A stretch of 53,965 bases of DNA from an uncultured Aquimonas sp. (lineage in GTDB: Bacteria > Pseudomonadota > Gammaproteobacteria > Xanthomonadales > Xanthomonadaceae): positions 1 to 53,965 of the forward strand of contig NZ_CALART010000052.1 in the NCBI RefSeq assembly GCF_937888285.1, written 5' to 3'. The notes beneath the pieces were generated by a model, which saw nothing but the letters and a program-made list of their open reading frames with translations, was not told the origin of the DNA and did not search any database. This document shows positions 24,701 to 33,194 of this stretch, piece by piece (positions within the stretch are counted from its first letter, which is position 1; every line of letters starts with the position of its first letter). Position numbers and translations under genes: made by a program.

Positions 24701-26188
24701 ATGCGCGTTCCCCTGCTGTCGATCCTGAGCCTTGCCATGACTGCCACCTCCGCCGCGGCCGCCGACAGCCCCGATTACGCGCTGACCGTCTACAGCGCGG
24801 CAGCCCCCGGGACACTCTCGACCGAGCGTCTGGCCGACTACGGCGATCGCCTGCCGGGCTATGCGGTGATCAGCGATCGCCGTGTGCTGGAGCTCTCCCG
24901 CGGCACCGGGGAGCTGCGTTTCTCGGACGTCGCGCGACGCATCGATCCGACCACGGTGAAGTTCGCCTCGCTCACCGACCCGGCCGGCACCCGCGTGCTG
25001 GAACAGAACTACCAGTACGACCTGGTCAGCCAGCACAAGCTGCTGCAGCGCTACCTCGGCGAGACGCTGACTGTCGAGCAGGTGCGTGGCGACGCCATCG
25101 AGCGCATCAGCGGCACCCTCCTGTCAGCCGATGGTGGCCTGATCCTGTCGCGCGCCGACGGCAGCGTGGTGACACTCAGCAACTGGAGCAGCGTGCAGTT
25201 CCCGGCCCTGCCCGGCGGGCTGATCAGCAAGCCCACCCTGGTCTGGACGCTGGACGCCGCGCGCGGCGGTCGCCATGACGCCCAGGTCAGCTACCAGACC
25301 CAGGGCATGACCTGGTGGACCGACTACAACATCACTCTGCATGAGGATGGCGGCCGCTGCCGCATGGACCTCGCCGCCTGGGTCAGCCTGGTCAACCAGA
25401 GCGGCGGCAGCTTTCCGAACGCGAAGCTGAAGCTGGTTGCAGGCGACGTCAATCGCGCGCCGGCGCCGCCCGAACCGCAGGTGATGTACCGGATGGCGGT
25501 CGCCGAAGCGGCCCCCATGGCGGATGGCTTCGCCGAATCCGAACTGTTCGAGTACCACCTTTACACCCTCGGCCGGCGCACCGATCTGCCCGACAACTCG
25601 GTCAAGCAGCTTGAGCTGTTCCCCGCTGTTGCCGGCGCCGACTGCCGCCGCGAGCTGGTCTTCACCGCCAGCCCCAGCTATCGCAACTACGGCGCAGCCA
25701 TGACCGACCAGGGTTTTGGCGCCACCCAACGCGGCGAGGCCGGCGCCTTTCTCGAGTTCGAGAACCGCGAGGCCAACCGACTGGGCATTCCCCTGCCCGG
25801 CGGCCGCGTGCGCGTCAGCCAGGCCAGTGCGGACGGCGCGCAGGAGTTCATCGGCGAGGACCTGATCCAGCACACAGCCCGCAACGAGACGATCCGGCTG
25901 AAGCTCGGCACGGCCTTCGACATCAGCGGCGAACGCCGGCAGGTCAGCTACAGCTATGACGAGAAGGCCCGCACGATTACCGAAACCATCGAAGTCGAAG
26001 TGCGCAACGGCAAGAAGAGCCCGGCCGAGGTCACCGTGCGTGAGTACCTGTACCGCTGGAGCAGCTGGGCCATCACAGGAAACTCGCAGGCCTTCGACAA
26101 GCGCGACGCGCAGACCATCGATTTCGCAGTGAAGCTGCCGGCCGAGGGCAAGCAGACCGTGCGCTATACGGTGACCTACCGCTGGTGA
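24701..26188 (+). CDS. Secreted DUF4139-domain protein
   Basis: 495 residues. A Sec signal (MRVPLLSILSLAMTATSAAAA) is followed by a mostly beta-sheet protein of the DUF4139 type, with QVSYQTQGMTWWTDYNITL in the middle and a C-terminal beta-rich half (EVTVREYLYRWSSWAI). Members are described loosely as mucoidy-inhibitor-like but have no established biochemistry. The GGAGG at 24690-24694 fixes the start. It stands alone between the MFS gene and the peptidase, all in one direction. Probably periplasmic or surface-associated. Confidence 0.82.
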   Translation: MRVPLLSILSLAMTATSAAAADSPDYALTVYSAAAPGTLSTERLADYGDRLPGYAVISDRRVLELSRGTGELRFSDVARRIDPTTVKFASLTDPAGTRVLEQNYQYDLVSQHKLLQRYLGETLTVEQVRGDAIERISGTLLSADGGLILSRADGSVVTLSNWSSVQFPALPGGLISKPTLVWTLDAARGGRHDAQVSYQTQGMTWWTDYNITLHEDGGRCRMDLAAWVSLVNQSGGSFPNAKLKLVAGDVNRAPAPPEPQVMYRMAVAEAAPMADGFAESELFEYHLYTLGRRTDLPDNSVKQLELFPAVAGADCRRELVFTASPSYRNYGAAMTDQGFGATQRGEAGAFLEFENREANRLGIPLPGGRVRVSQASADGAQEFIGEDLIQHTARNETIRLKLGTAFDISGERRQVSYSYDEKARTITETIEVEVRNGKKSPAEVTVREYLYRWSSWAITGNSQAFDKRDAQTIDFAVKLPAEGKQTVRYTVTYRW

Positions 26189-26521
26189 GGGCGGTTGGTC
26201 GGTCGGGGTGAGCCGCGGGCCCTGCGCCTATTGCGGGGCCTTGCGGCGCTCTCGGCCGGGATTCCGGCGGATGTCGAGCTTGCGTGGGTCACGAGCCGCC
26301 CGGGGATCAGCCGCGCGCCGGTGGATCGAAGGTGACCGCGCGATCTTCAGTCGCACTGTGAGCTCCGATCGGGAATGGCGCGAGTGTCGCGCGCAGGTGG
26401 GTCGAGCCCCCTGTCGGGCGGCAGGCCGCGAGCAGGAAGCCCCAACCGATGGCCGATGGGCGGCGCGTTTCGCACTGCTATGCTCCGGGGTTCTTTCGGC
26501 ACGTTCCAACGGAGTTGCCCC
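26189..26521. other. 333-base gap before the peptidase gene
   Basis: No convincing gene; the overlapping small frames lack family similarity. The only visible signals are TATGCT at 26479-26484 as a possible -10 (no matching -35) and GGAG at 26511-26514, the ribosome site of the next gene. No terminator hairpin with a T-run follows the DUF4139 gene. Confidence 0.5.
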
Positions 26522-28720
26522 ATGCGTAGCCCCCTGCTCACCGGCGCCCTCGCCGGTGCGATCACCCTGGCCCTTGGCCTGACCGCCTGCTCCAAGCCGG
26601 AAGGCGAAGCGCCGGCGCCGACCGCCAGCGCGCCGGCCGAAGCCGCGCCCGCCGCTGCGGCCGATCTGGCCGACAACCCCTTCATGAGCCCCAGCACCCT
26701 GCCGCTGATGGCGCCGGACTTCACCAAGATCCGCGACGAGCACTACCTGCCCGCCCTGCTGGAGGGCATGAAGCAGCACGCCGCCGAGGTCGAGGCGATC
26801 GCCAACAACCCGGAGCCGCCGACGGTCGAGAACACCCTGGTGGCGCTGGAGCGCTCCGGCGCGCTGCTGATGCGCACGGCGCGGGTGTTCGGCAACCTTG
26901 CCGGCACCGACACCAACCCGACCATCCAGAAGGTGCAGGCCGAGTTTTCTCCGAAAATGGCCGCCCACCAGGATTCGATCCTGCTGAATCCGAAGCTGTT
27001 CGAGCGCGTCAAGTCGATCTACGACGCCCGTGAAGTGCTGAACCTCGACGCTGAAACCAAGCGCCTGGTCGAGCAGACCCACCTGCGCATGGTGCGCGCC
27101 GGCGCCGAGCTGTCGGAAGACGCCAAGACCCGCATCCGCGCTCTCAATGAGGAGCAGGCCGGGCTGATGACGGCCTTCCAGCAGGCCCTGCTGAAGCAGA
27201 CCGAGCTCGCTTCGGTCGTCGTCGACGACGTCGCCCAGCTCGACGGCCTCTCCGAGGGCCAGATCGCCGCAGCCGCAGAAGCCGCCAAGGCTTCGGGCCA
27301 TGAGGGCAAGTGGCTGATCCGCATCACCAACACCACCCGCCAGCCGGTGCTGACCTCGCTCAAGAACCGCGAGCTGCGCCAGCGCGTGTGGGAAGCCTCG
27401 GCCAACCGCGGCCTGGTCGACGGTGAAGGCGACACCCGTCCGATGGTCCTGCGCCTCGCCCAGCTGCGCGCCGAGCGCGCGGCCCTGCTTGGCAAGCCCA
27501 ACCACGCCGCCTTCCAGCTGGAAAACCAGATGGCCGGCACGCCGGAAGCCGTGCTGAAGATGCTGTCGGACCTGGCGCCGACCGTGGTCGAGAACACCAA
27601 GAAGGAAGCGGCCGACATCCAGGCGCTGATCGACGCGCAGGGCGGCGGCTTCCAGCTGCAGCCCTGGGACTGGGAGTTCTACGCCGAGCAGGTGCGTGCG
27701 CAGAAGTACGATCTCGACCCCGAGCTGGTGAAGCCCTACTTCGAGCTCGACCGCGTGCTTCGTGACGGCGTGTTCTACACGCTGAACCGCTTCTACGGCG
27801 TCAGCTTCAACGAGCGCCGCGACCTGCCCGTCTATCACCCCGACGTGCGCGTTTTCGACGTGATCGACTCCGACGGCACCCAGATCGGCCTGTTCTACGC
27901 CGACTACTTCGCGCGCCCCAGCAAGCGCGGCGGCGCCTGGATGTCCACCTTCGTCGACCAGAGCGAGCTGCTGAACCAGAAGCCGGTCGCGCTGAACGTC
28001 ATGAACATCCCGAAGCCGGTGGAAGGCCAGCCGGCGCTGATGACCTTCGACGAGGTCACCACCATGTTCCATGAGGTCGGCCACGGCGTGCATGGCCTGT
28101 TCTCGAAGGTGAAGTACCCCTCGCTGGCCGGCACGGCGGTGCCGCGCGACTTCGTCGAGTTCCCCTCGCAGTTCGAGGAAGACTGGGCCAAGCACCCGGA
28201 GATCCTCGCCAACTACGCCAAGCACCACCAGACCGGCGAGCCGATCCCGGCCGAGCTGATGCAGAAGGTGCTGAACGCCTCGGGCTTCAACCAGGGCTTC
28301 GACACCCTGGAGTACGTGGCCGCCAGCTTCCTCGACATGGAATGGCACACCCTGCCGCAGGGCGCGGTGGTGGAAGACGTCGAAGCCTTCGAGAAGGCCG
28401 CGCTGGCCAAGCACGGCGTCGACTTCGCGCCGGTGCCGCCGCGCTACCGCAGCGCCTTCTTCGCCCACGTGTTCCCGGGCGGCTATTCCTCGGGCTACTA
28501 CGCCTACATCTGGAGCGAAGTGCTGGCAGCCGACGCCTTCGCCTTCGTCACCGAGCAGGGCGGCCTGAACGCCGAGCTGGGTGCGGCCTACCGCCAGGGC
28601 ATCCTGTCGCGCGGCGGCACCGAGGACCCGATGGAGATGTACGTGAAGTGGCGCGGCAAGCAGCCGGACGCCGACAACCTGCTGTACCGCCGCGGCCTGA
28701 AGAACAAGAGCGACGACTGA
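26522..28720 (+). CDS. Dcp-type M3 metallopeptidase, predicted lipoprotein
   Basis: 732 residues. The signal peptide ends in the lipobox LTAC (Cys23), so the enzyme should be anchored in the envelope, followed by a Pro/Ala-rich linker. The zinc motif is FHEVGHGVHGLF, with the downstream Glu and the PRDFVEFPSQFEEDW segment typical of peptidyl-dipeptidase Dcp rather than PrlC. It removes dipeptides from C-termini. E. coli Dcp has about 680 residues, so the extra length is the lipoprotein head. It ends at a strong terminator. Confidence 0.92.
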   Translation: MRSPLLTGALAGAITLALGLTACSKPEGEAPAPTASAPAEAAPAAAADLADNPFMSPSTLPLMAPDFTKIRDEHYLPALLEGMKQHAAEVEAIANNPEPPTVENTLVALERSGALLMRTARVFGNLAGTDTNPTIQKVQAEFSPKMAAHQDSILLNPKLFERVKSIYDAREVLNLDAETKRLVEQTHLRMVRAGAELSEDAKTRIRALNEEQAGLMTAFQQALLKQTELASVVVDDVAQLDGLSEGQIAAAAEAAKASGHEGKWLIRITNTTRQPVLTSLKNRELRQRVWEASANRGLVDGEGDTRPMVLRLAQLRAERAALLGKPNHAAFQLENQMAGTPEAVLKMLSDLAPTVVENTKKEAADIQALIDAQGGGFQLQPWDWEFYAEQVRAQKYDLDPELVKPYFELDRVLRDGVFYTLNRFYGVSFNERRDLPVYHPDVRVFDVIDSDGTQIGLFYADYFARPSKRGGAWMSTFVDQSELLNQKPVALNVMNIPKPVEGQPALMTFDEVTTMFHEVGHGVHGLFSKVKYPSLAGTAVPRDFVEFPSQFEEDWAKHPEILANYAKHHQTGEPIPAELMQKVLNASGFNQGFDTLEYVAASFLDMEWHTLPQGAVVEDVEAFEKAALAKHGVDFAPVPPRYRSAFFAHVFPGGYSSGYYAYIWSEVLAADAFAFVTEQGGLNAELGAAYRQGILSRGGTEDPMEMYVKWRGKQPDADNLLYRRGLKNKSDD

Positions 28721-28754
28721 TCGCCTGAGCGAACACTCGCGCCGCAACAGGAGA

Positions 28755-28788
28755 GGGCGCCGTCGGCAACGACGGCGCCCTTCTTCTT
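28755..28788 (+). terminator. Intrinsic terminator of the M3 peptidase gene
   Basis: GGGCGCCGTC (28755-28764) and GACGGCGCCC (28771-28780) form a perfect 10-base stem with a 6-base loop, followed by ttcttctt. It ends transcription from the left and also lies downstream of the converging regulator gene, so it may serve both. Confidence 0.9.
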
Positions 28789-28825
28789 GGACCCGCCGGA
28801 CGTGTTTTCGCTGCGCGCGGACTTC

Positions 28826-30757
28826 CTACGGCAACTGCGGGGGGTAGCCGATCGCTGCCAGCGCCTTCCGGTAGCGGGGATCGCTGCGCAGATTGGCAAG
28901 CAGCGGGTCGAACGGGAGGTACATCACGCTGCTGTCGCCGCCGCGAATGGCGCGCTCGATCCACTCGAAGGCCAGATCGCTCTCGCCGCGCCAGGCGTGC
29001 GCGGCGCCGACCCAGTAGCCGTCGGCGATGCCAAACTGCCGGCGCAGCGCATCCAGCGCGGCGTCGGAGCCAGCGCGATCGCCGAGCTCATGCAGCGCGA
29101 TGACGGTGCCGACCAGCCGGAACAGGGTCGAGGAATGCTCCAGCCGCTCCAGCGCCTGCTGTGGCCGCTCCTCGAAGATGTCGCAGAGCGCCAGGTAGAA
29201 GTTCGTGTGCGGGTTCTCGGGCAGGTCGTGCAGCTGGAGCAGCAGCACCGCGCGTGCATTGCGGGTGTCGCCCAGCGCGAGGTAGTGCCAGCCCTGGTTG
29301 CGGCGCGCGCCGGACTCGGGATCCAGCGCGATGGCCCGCGCGCCCGTGGCGACGGCCTCTTCGAGCCGCCCCATCGAGGCCAGCAAGCGAGCCTTCCACA
29401 CCAGCAGGGTCGCGGACTCGCCGCCGGGCGTCAGCGCCTGCGCATGCTCCAGATCGGCCCAGGCGCCCGCATAGTCGAAGCGGTAGAGCAGGCGCGTCTC
29501 CGACAGCAGCAGGTAGTCGAGCGGATCGGGCGGGCTCAACTCCAGCGTGCGCCGCCAGGCCTCGAAGGCGCGCGCCCTGCCCTGCAGCAGCTGCTCGGCG
29601 CTGTCGGCGTAGTAGCCGCTGCCACCGAGGATGCCGGCGAGCATGCGCCAGGCATCCGCATAGTTCGGGTCCAGCGCGATCGCCTCCTCCAGCACCGCGA
29701 TCGCCCGACGCTGGCTGTTGGGGTCGTTGTTGCCGGCGAACAGGGTGGAGGCGCGCAGGAAGGCACGATAGGCCGCAGCGTTGGCCGTGCCGCGCGCGCG
29801 CGCCGGATCATGGCCCCAGCGCCCCGGCTGGCCGCCGATGCCGTCCAGCAGGCGCTCGGTCACCGCGTCGATCAGGGTCGCCTGGTCGTAGGGCGCGCGC
29901 TCGAAGGTCTCGTCCAGCGGGGGCGTACGCCCCGTGGTGTCGACCAGCTGCAGCGATACCCGCAGGCGATCGCCACGGCTCTCGACGCTGCCGCTGACCA
30001 GCAGGTTGGCGCCCAGCTCGGCGCCCAGCGTCTCCGGATCGAAGTCCCAGGCCTGCACGCGCTCGCTGGGTGCGCGCGCGACGACGCGCAGGCCGGGAAC
30101 GCGCTGCATGCGCTCGCGCAGGTGATTGGCGAGACCCGCGGCGAACACCGCGTGCCGGCCCTCTTCACTGAGGTCGCGGAACGGCAGCACGGCGATGACG
30201 TCGGCGAGGTGGCCGGCCGGCGCGTGCGCCGAAGGCGCTTGCAGGCGCCACCCCACGGCGGCGATCAGGACCAGCAACAGGATCGCAAGACCCGCCCCAA
30301 GCGCGCGTCGCGGCGGCGCCGATGCCCCGAGCGGTGCAGCAGGGGCCATCGGAGCAGGCGGCGCATCGACCGCCGCGGGCGCTCCGCCAGAGGCAGCATC
30401 CAAAGACAGGGGCTCACAGGCTTCGAGCAGGCGATAGCCGTAGCCGTGCACCACCCGCAGGCGCTCGCCCTCGGCATCGCCGATGGCCAGGCGCAGCTTG
30501 CCGATCGCCTTGGCCAGGGAGTTTTCCGACACCACGCGCCCGGGCCAGCCGGCACGCAGCAGGCGCTCCTTGGGCTGGATCCCGCCCGGCGCGGCCAGCA
30601 GGCAGCGCAGCAGCTCGAACCCCGCGCGATCGAGCCTCACCTCCTTGCCCTCGCGGAAGGCCTGACAGCGATCGAAGTCGACCTCCAGCGCCCCGACGCG
30701 CCAGCGCCCGGAAACCGGGGGCTGCGCCTGCGCTGCGGTGTCGACCCGGATATCCAT
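28826..30757 (-). CDS. Membrane-anchored winged-helix regulator with TPR sensor domain
   Basis: 643 residues. An OmpR/PhoB-type winged helix spans about 18-113 (LDRAGFELLRCLL, then NSLAKAIGKLRLAI and VHGYGYRL). A Pro/Ala linker and one membrane helix at about 153-172 follow. The periplasmic part starts with VIAVLPFRDLSEEG (a TolB/FlgO-like domain found in this class) and continues as TPR repeats to the end. This is the CadC/ToxR layout: DNA binding inside, sensing outside. GAGG about 8 bases before the ATG. Divergent from the secreted beta-helix gene, with three CAGAA repeats between. Confidence 0.88.
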   Translation of the reverse strand: MDIRVDTAAQAQPPVSGRWRVGALEVDFDRCQAFREGKEVRLDRAGFELLRCLLAAPGGIQPKERLLRAGWPGRVVSENSLAKAIGKLRLAIGDAEGERLRVVHGYGYRLLEACEPLSLDAASGGAPAAVDAPPAPMAPAAPLGASAPPRRALGAGLAILLLVLIAAVGWRLQAPSAHAPAGHLADVIAVLPFRDLSEEGRHAVFAAGLANHLRERMQRVPGLRVVARAPSERVQAWDFDPETLGAELGANLLVSGSVESRGDRLRVSLQLVDTTGRTPPLDETFERAPYDQATLIDAVTERLLDGIGGQPGRWGHDPARARGTANAAAYRAFLRASTLFAGNNDPNSQRRAIAVLEEAIALDPNYADAWRMLAGILGGSGYYADSAEQLLQGRARAFEAWRRTLELSPPDPLDYLLLSETRLLYRFDYAGAWADLEHAQALTPGGESATLLVWKARLLASMGRLEEAVATGARAIALDPESGARRNQGWHYLALGDTRNARAVLLLQLHDLPENPHTNFYLALCDIFEERPQQALERLEHSSTLFRLVGTVIALHELGDRAGSDAALDALRRQFGIADGYWVGAAHAWRGESDLAFEWIERAIRGGDSSVMYLPFDPLLANLRSDPRYRKALAAIGYPPQLP

Positions 30758-30785
30758 TCGCAAGCCTCTGTCGCGCAAGGGCTTC

Positions 30786-30810
30786 CAGAAACTATCAGAA
30801 GTTTTCAGAA
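30786..30810. promoter_or_regulatory. Triple CAGAA direct repeat, candidate operator
   Basis: CAGAA occurs at 30786-30790, 30796-30800 and 30806-30810, exactly 10 bases apart, each preceded by a T-rich triplet, in the only AT-rich patch of this divergent gap. Helically phased direct repeats are what PhoB/OmpR-type winged helices bind. It lies 28 bases from the regulator start and 74 from the secreted-protein start. Confidence 0.55.
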
Positions 30811-30883
30811 CTCGGCTATTGGCAAGCGGCGCGGACGCATGACGCAATCGGGGCAGTCCCCACGTGCGCCAGAGGCGGCTTCC

Positions 30884-32803
30884 ATGCGACCACGTCCCCT
30901 GCTTGCCCTCGCCCTTCCGCTGGCGCTCGCCGCTGCCGTCTGCGCCTCCGCCGCGAGCGCGTCGGCGCCGGCCACCCTGGCCTACCAGGGGCGGCTTGCG
31001 GATGCCGGCGGCAACCCGATCAGCGCCAGCCTCAGCATCACCTTCCGCCTGTATGCGGATCCCAGTGGGGGCACGCCGCTGTGGAGCGAGACCCAGAACG
31101 CGGTCGACGTCGACGGCGGCAATCTCGCCGTCGAGTTGGGCCAGGTGGTTGCGCTGCCGCGCGACCTCTGGGGCCGACAGCTCTACCTCGGCATCCAGAT
31201 CGCCGGCGACGGCGAGATGGCGCCGCGACCGCGCCTGACTGCCGCGCCCTTCGCCTTGCGCGCCGGCAGCCTGATGCGGCGCACGATCGTGGTTTCGGCC
31301 GAAGGCACGCCGCAGGAGAACGGCAGCCGCCTGCTGGCGACCGTCGCTGCGATCAGCGATGCCAGCGCCACGGCACCGGTGGCCATCGAGCTTGACGCCG
31401 GCCGCTACGACCTGGGCAGCGCAGCCCTCGTGCTGCCCTCGCACACCCGCCTGAGCGGCAAGGGCCAGGCCGCCACGTTCATCACCTCGGCGTTCACCGC
31501 ACCCGAGTTCGCCGCCTCGCTGCAGCTTGGCTCGGACACCGAGATCACCGACCTCACCGCGGAGAACACGGCGGTTCCCTTGAACTTCGCCGACAGCCAG
31601 GTCGGCATCGCCGCGATCGATCGTGCCGCCCCGCAGCAGCTGGTGGCGCGGGTACGGCTGCAGCGGGTGACCGGCATCAGTCGGGCAGCGCCCGGCACGC
31701 TGGGTCAGCGCGCCGGCATCAGCGTCTGCGCCTTCGACAGTCAGGTCCGCGATGTGGTCGGCCGCGCGCTCGGTGGGCAGTATGCGATGGGCCTGCGCGC
31801 CGACTGCCCGGGCTTCAATCTGCGCATCGAGGGGGCGCTGATCCAGGCCGCCGACGCCACCGAGGGCATCCGCGGCAGCTACTTCATCGCCGGCCAGGGC
31901 AACGTCTGGCGCGACCTCCACGTGCAGCTGCAGGCAGGCGCCAGCGTCCTCAACGTCTACGGGCTGCGCTTCCTCGGCGCACCGGCGGTGTTTTCCGATG
32001 GGCCGCAGGGCCGACTCTCGAACGTCCGGGTCAGCATCCAGGGCAGCGCCAGCGGAACCACGTCGACCACGCGGGCGGAGGGCATCGTGGTCGAGAACGC
32101 GGGCCAGCTCGCAGTCATCGAACACAGCGCGATCGACATGCGCGACCTGCGCGCCACCCAGGTCAGCGCCTTGCGCCTGCGCGACGGCACCAGCAACCAG
32201 CCCGCGCAGGCCGCGCTCGAGGTACATGACCTGCGCATCCGACTGCGCGGACGCCAGGACAGCAGCCAGGGCGGCGGGGAGACTTCGGGCATCCGCATCG
32301 AAGCGATCCCGCCTCGGCTCAGCCAAGTCCACGTGCAGGTCGAATGCCTCGCGGGCGATACCGCGCCCTGCATCGGGATCGGACAGAGCGCGAACTGGTC
32401 CGCGCCCGCCGGAAGCGCTCCGCTGCGGATCGAGCACAGTCTGGTCGAAGCGGGCCATGTCAACGCTGGCGCCGGCGCGAGCGCCGCCGCCCTGGAGCTG
32501 AGGGGCCGCGCGCGGGTGGAGGCGAGCAGCCTGCGCCTGCAGCGCTCATCCGCGAACGAAACGGTGCGCGCGGTCAGCCTGATCGCCGCCGCGGCCAACC
32601 TGAAGCTGCAGCAGTCCAGCCTCGTCGCCACCGATGCCGCGGACAGCAATTCGGTCTGCCTGCTGGCGGGCCCCGCGGGGGCCAGCGCAGAGTGGTACGG
32701 CAACCACCTGCAGGGCCAGCGCTGCGACGGCGGCCAGGTCAATCTGATCTGTGCCGGCAACACCCTGCGCGGCACCGGTCTGCTCGCCGGCAGCTGCCCA
32801 TGA
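30884..32803 (+). CDS. Large secreted protein with beta-helix-like repeats
   Basis: 639 residues. Sec signal (LALALPLALAAAVCASAASA). An N-terminal segment, TLAYQGRLADAGGNPISAS, resembles a short beta-sandwich used as an adhesin or collagen-like head. From about residue 125 to the end there are repeating beta-rungs (LVLPSHTRLSGKGQAATFI; many I-x-x-S and L-x-L turns) consistent with a right-handed beta-helix. No catalytic residues are identifiable. It ends with a Cys-rich segment (VCLLAG ... CDGGQVNLICAG ... LLAGSCP). The last base overlap ATGA joins it to the next gene. Likely surface or extracellular. Confidence 0.75.
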   Translation: MRPRPLLALALPLALAAAVCASAASASAPATLAYQGRLADAGGNPISASLSITFRLYADPSGGTPLWSETQNAVDVDGGNLAVELGQVVALPRDLWGRQLYLGIQIAGDGEMAPRPRLTAAPFALRAGSLMRRTIVVSAEGTPQENGSRLLATVAAISDASATAPVAIELDAGRYDLGSAALVLPSHTRLSGKGQAATFITSAFTAPEFAASLQLGSDTEITDLTAENTAVPLNFADSQVGIAAIDRAAPQQLVARVRLQRVTGISRAAPGTLGQRAGISVCAFDSQVRDVVGRALGGQYAMGLRADCPGFNLRIEGALIQAADATEGIRGSYFIAGQGNVWRDLHVQLQAGASVLNVYGLRFLGAPAVFSDGPQGRLSNVRVSIQGSASGTTSTTRAEGIVVENAGQLAVIEHSAIDMRDLRATQVSALRLRDGTSNQPAQAALEVHDLRIRLRGRQDSSQGGGETSGIRIEAIPPRLSQVHVQVECLAGDTAPCIGIGQSANWSAPAGSAPLRIEHSLVEAGHVNAGAGASAAALELRGRARVEASSLRLQRSSANETVRAVSLIAAAANLKLQQSSLVATDAADSNSVCLLAGPAGASAEWYGNHLQGQRCDGGQVNLICAGNTLRGTGLLAGSCP

Positions 32804-33096
32804 ACCCGCGCTGCGCCATCCGCGCGCTCGCGCTCGGCCTCACGATCGGGGCGCTGTCGAGCGTCGGCAGCGCGGCCTTCGCGACCGAGACCGGCAGCCC
32901 GCAGTACCGACTGGTCGGCCCCGCACCGGCCAGCACGGCGAGCGTGACCGCCTCGCCCCTGCAGCGTTTGCGCTGGATCGGAGGCAGCGGTCAGCCGGTC
33001 GGCATCGCGGCCAGCCCGAATGCGAGTACGAACAGTGGCGGCAGCAGCCTGCAGCTGCCGACCAACCGCATCTTCCGCGACGGCCTGGAAGACTGA
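32800..33096 (+). CDS. Small secreted protein ending in IFRDGLED
   Basis: 98 residues. Its ATG overlaps the previous stop (ATGA), so translation is coupled. A Sec signal (ALALGLTIGALSSVGSAAFA) leaves about 65 residues of low complexity, rich in Ser, Gly, Ala and Asn, ending PTNRIFRDGLED. That ending matches the tails of the beta-helix proteins at 37.5-41.1 kb. No catalytic or cysteine motif. It looks like a signal peptide plus spacer plus tail, perhaps a partner of the large protein upstream. Confidence 0.7.
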   Translation: MNPRCAIRALALGLTIGALSSVGSAAFATETGSPQYRLVGPAPASTASVTASPLQRLRWIGGSGQPVGIAASPNASTNSGGSSLQLPTNRIFRDGLED

Positions 33097-33194
33097 CAGG
33101 CCCGCACGCCCGCGGCTGTGCATGGCGCGCGGGCGGATTCGGGCGACGCCTGTGGAACCTTCGCCGGAACGCGGGTTCCAAGCGCGCCCCGTCA

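Noticed and set aside
25518..25541. MADGFAE inside the DUF4139 protein as a further DGFE-type tag
   Set aside because: It is internal, continues as DGFAE rather than DGFE, and is part of an ordinary domain; treated as coincidence.
26208..26582. A 124-codon frame before the M3 peptidase
   Set aside because: No ribosome site, no recognisable motif, Arg/Ser/Ala-rich composition, and it runs into the peptidase start in another frame.
28787..32803. A 1338-codon open frame on the plus strand across the regulator gene
   Set aside because: Its left two thirds are the antisense of the winged-helix/TPR gene, low in recognisable motifs and rich in Arg, Gln and Ala as expected for a GC-rich shadow. Only the part from 30884, with its own signal peptide and ribosome site, is real.
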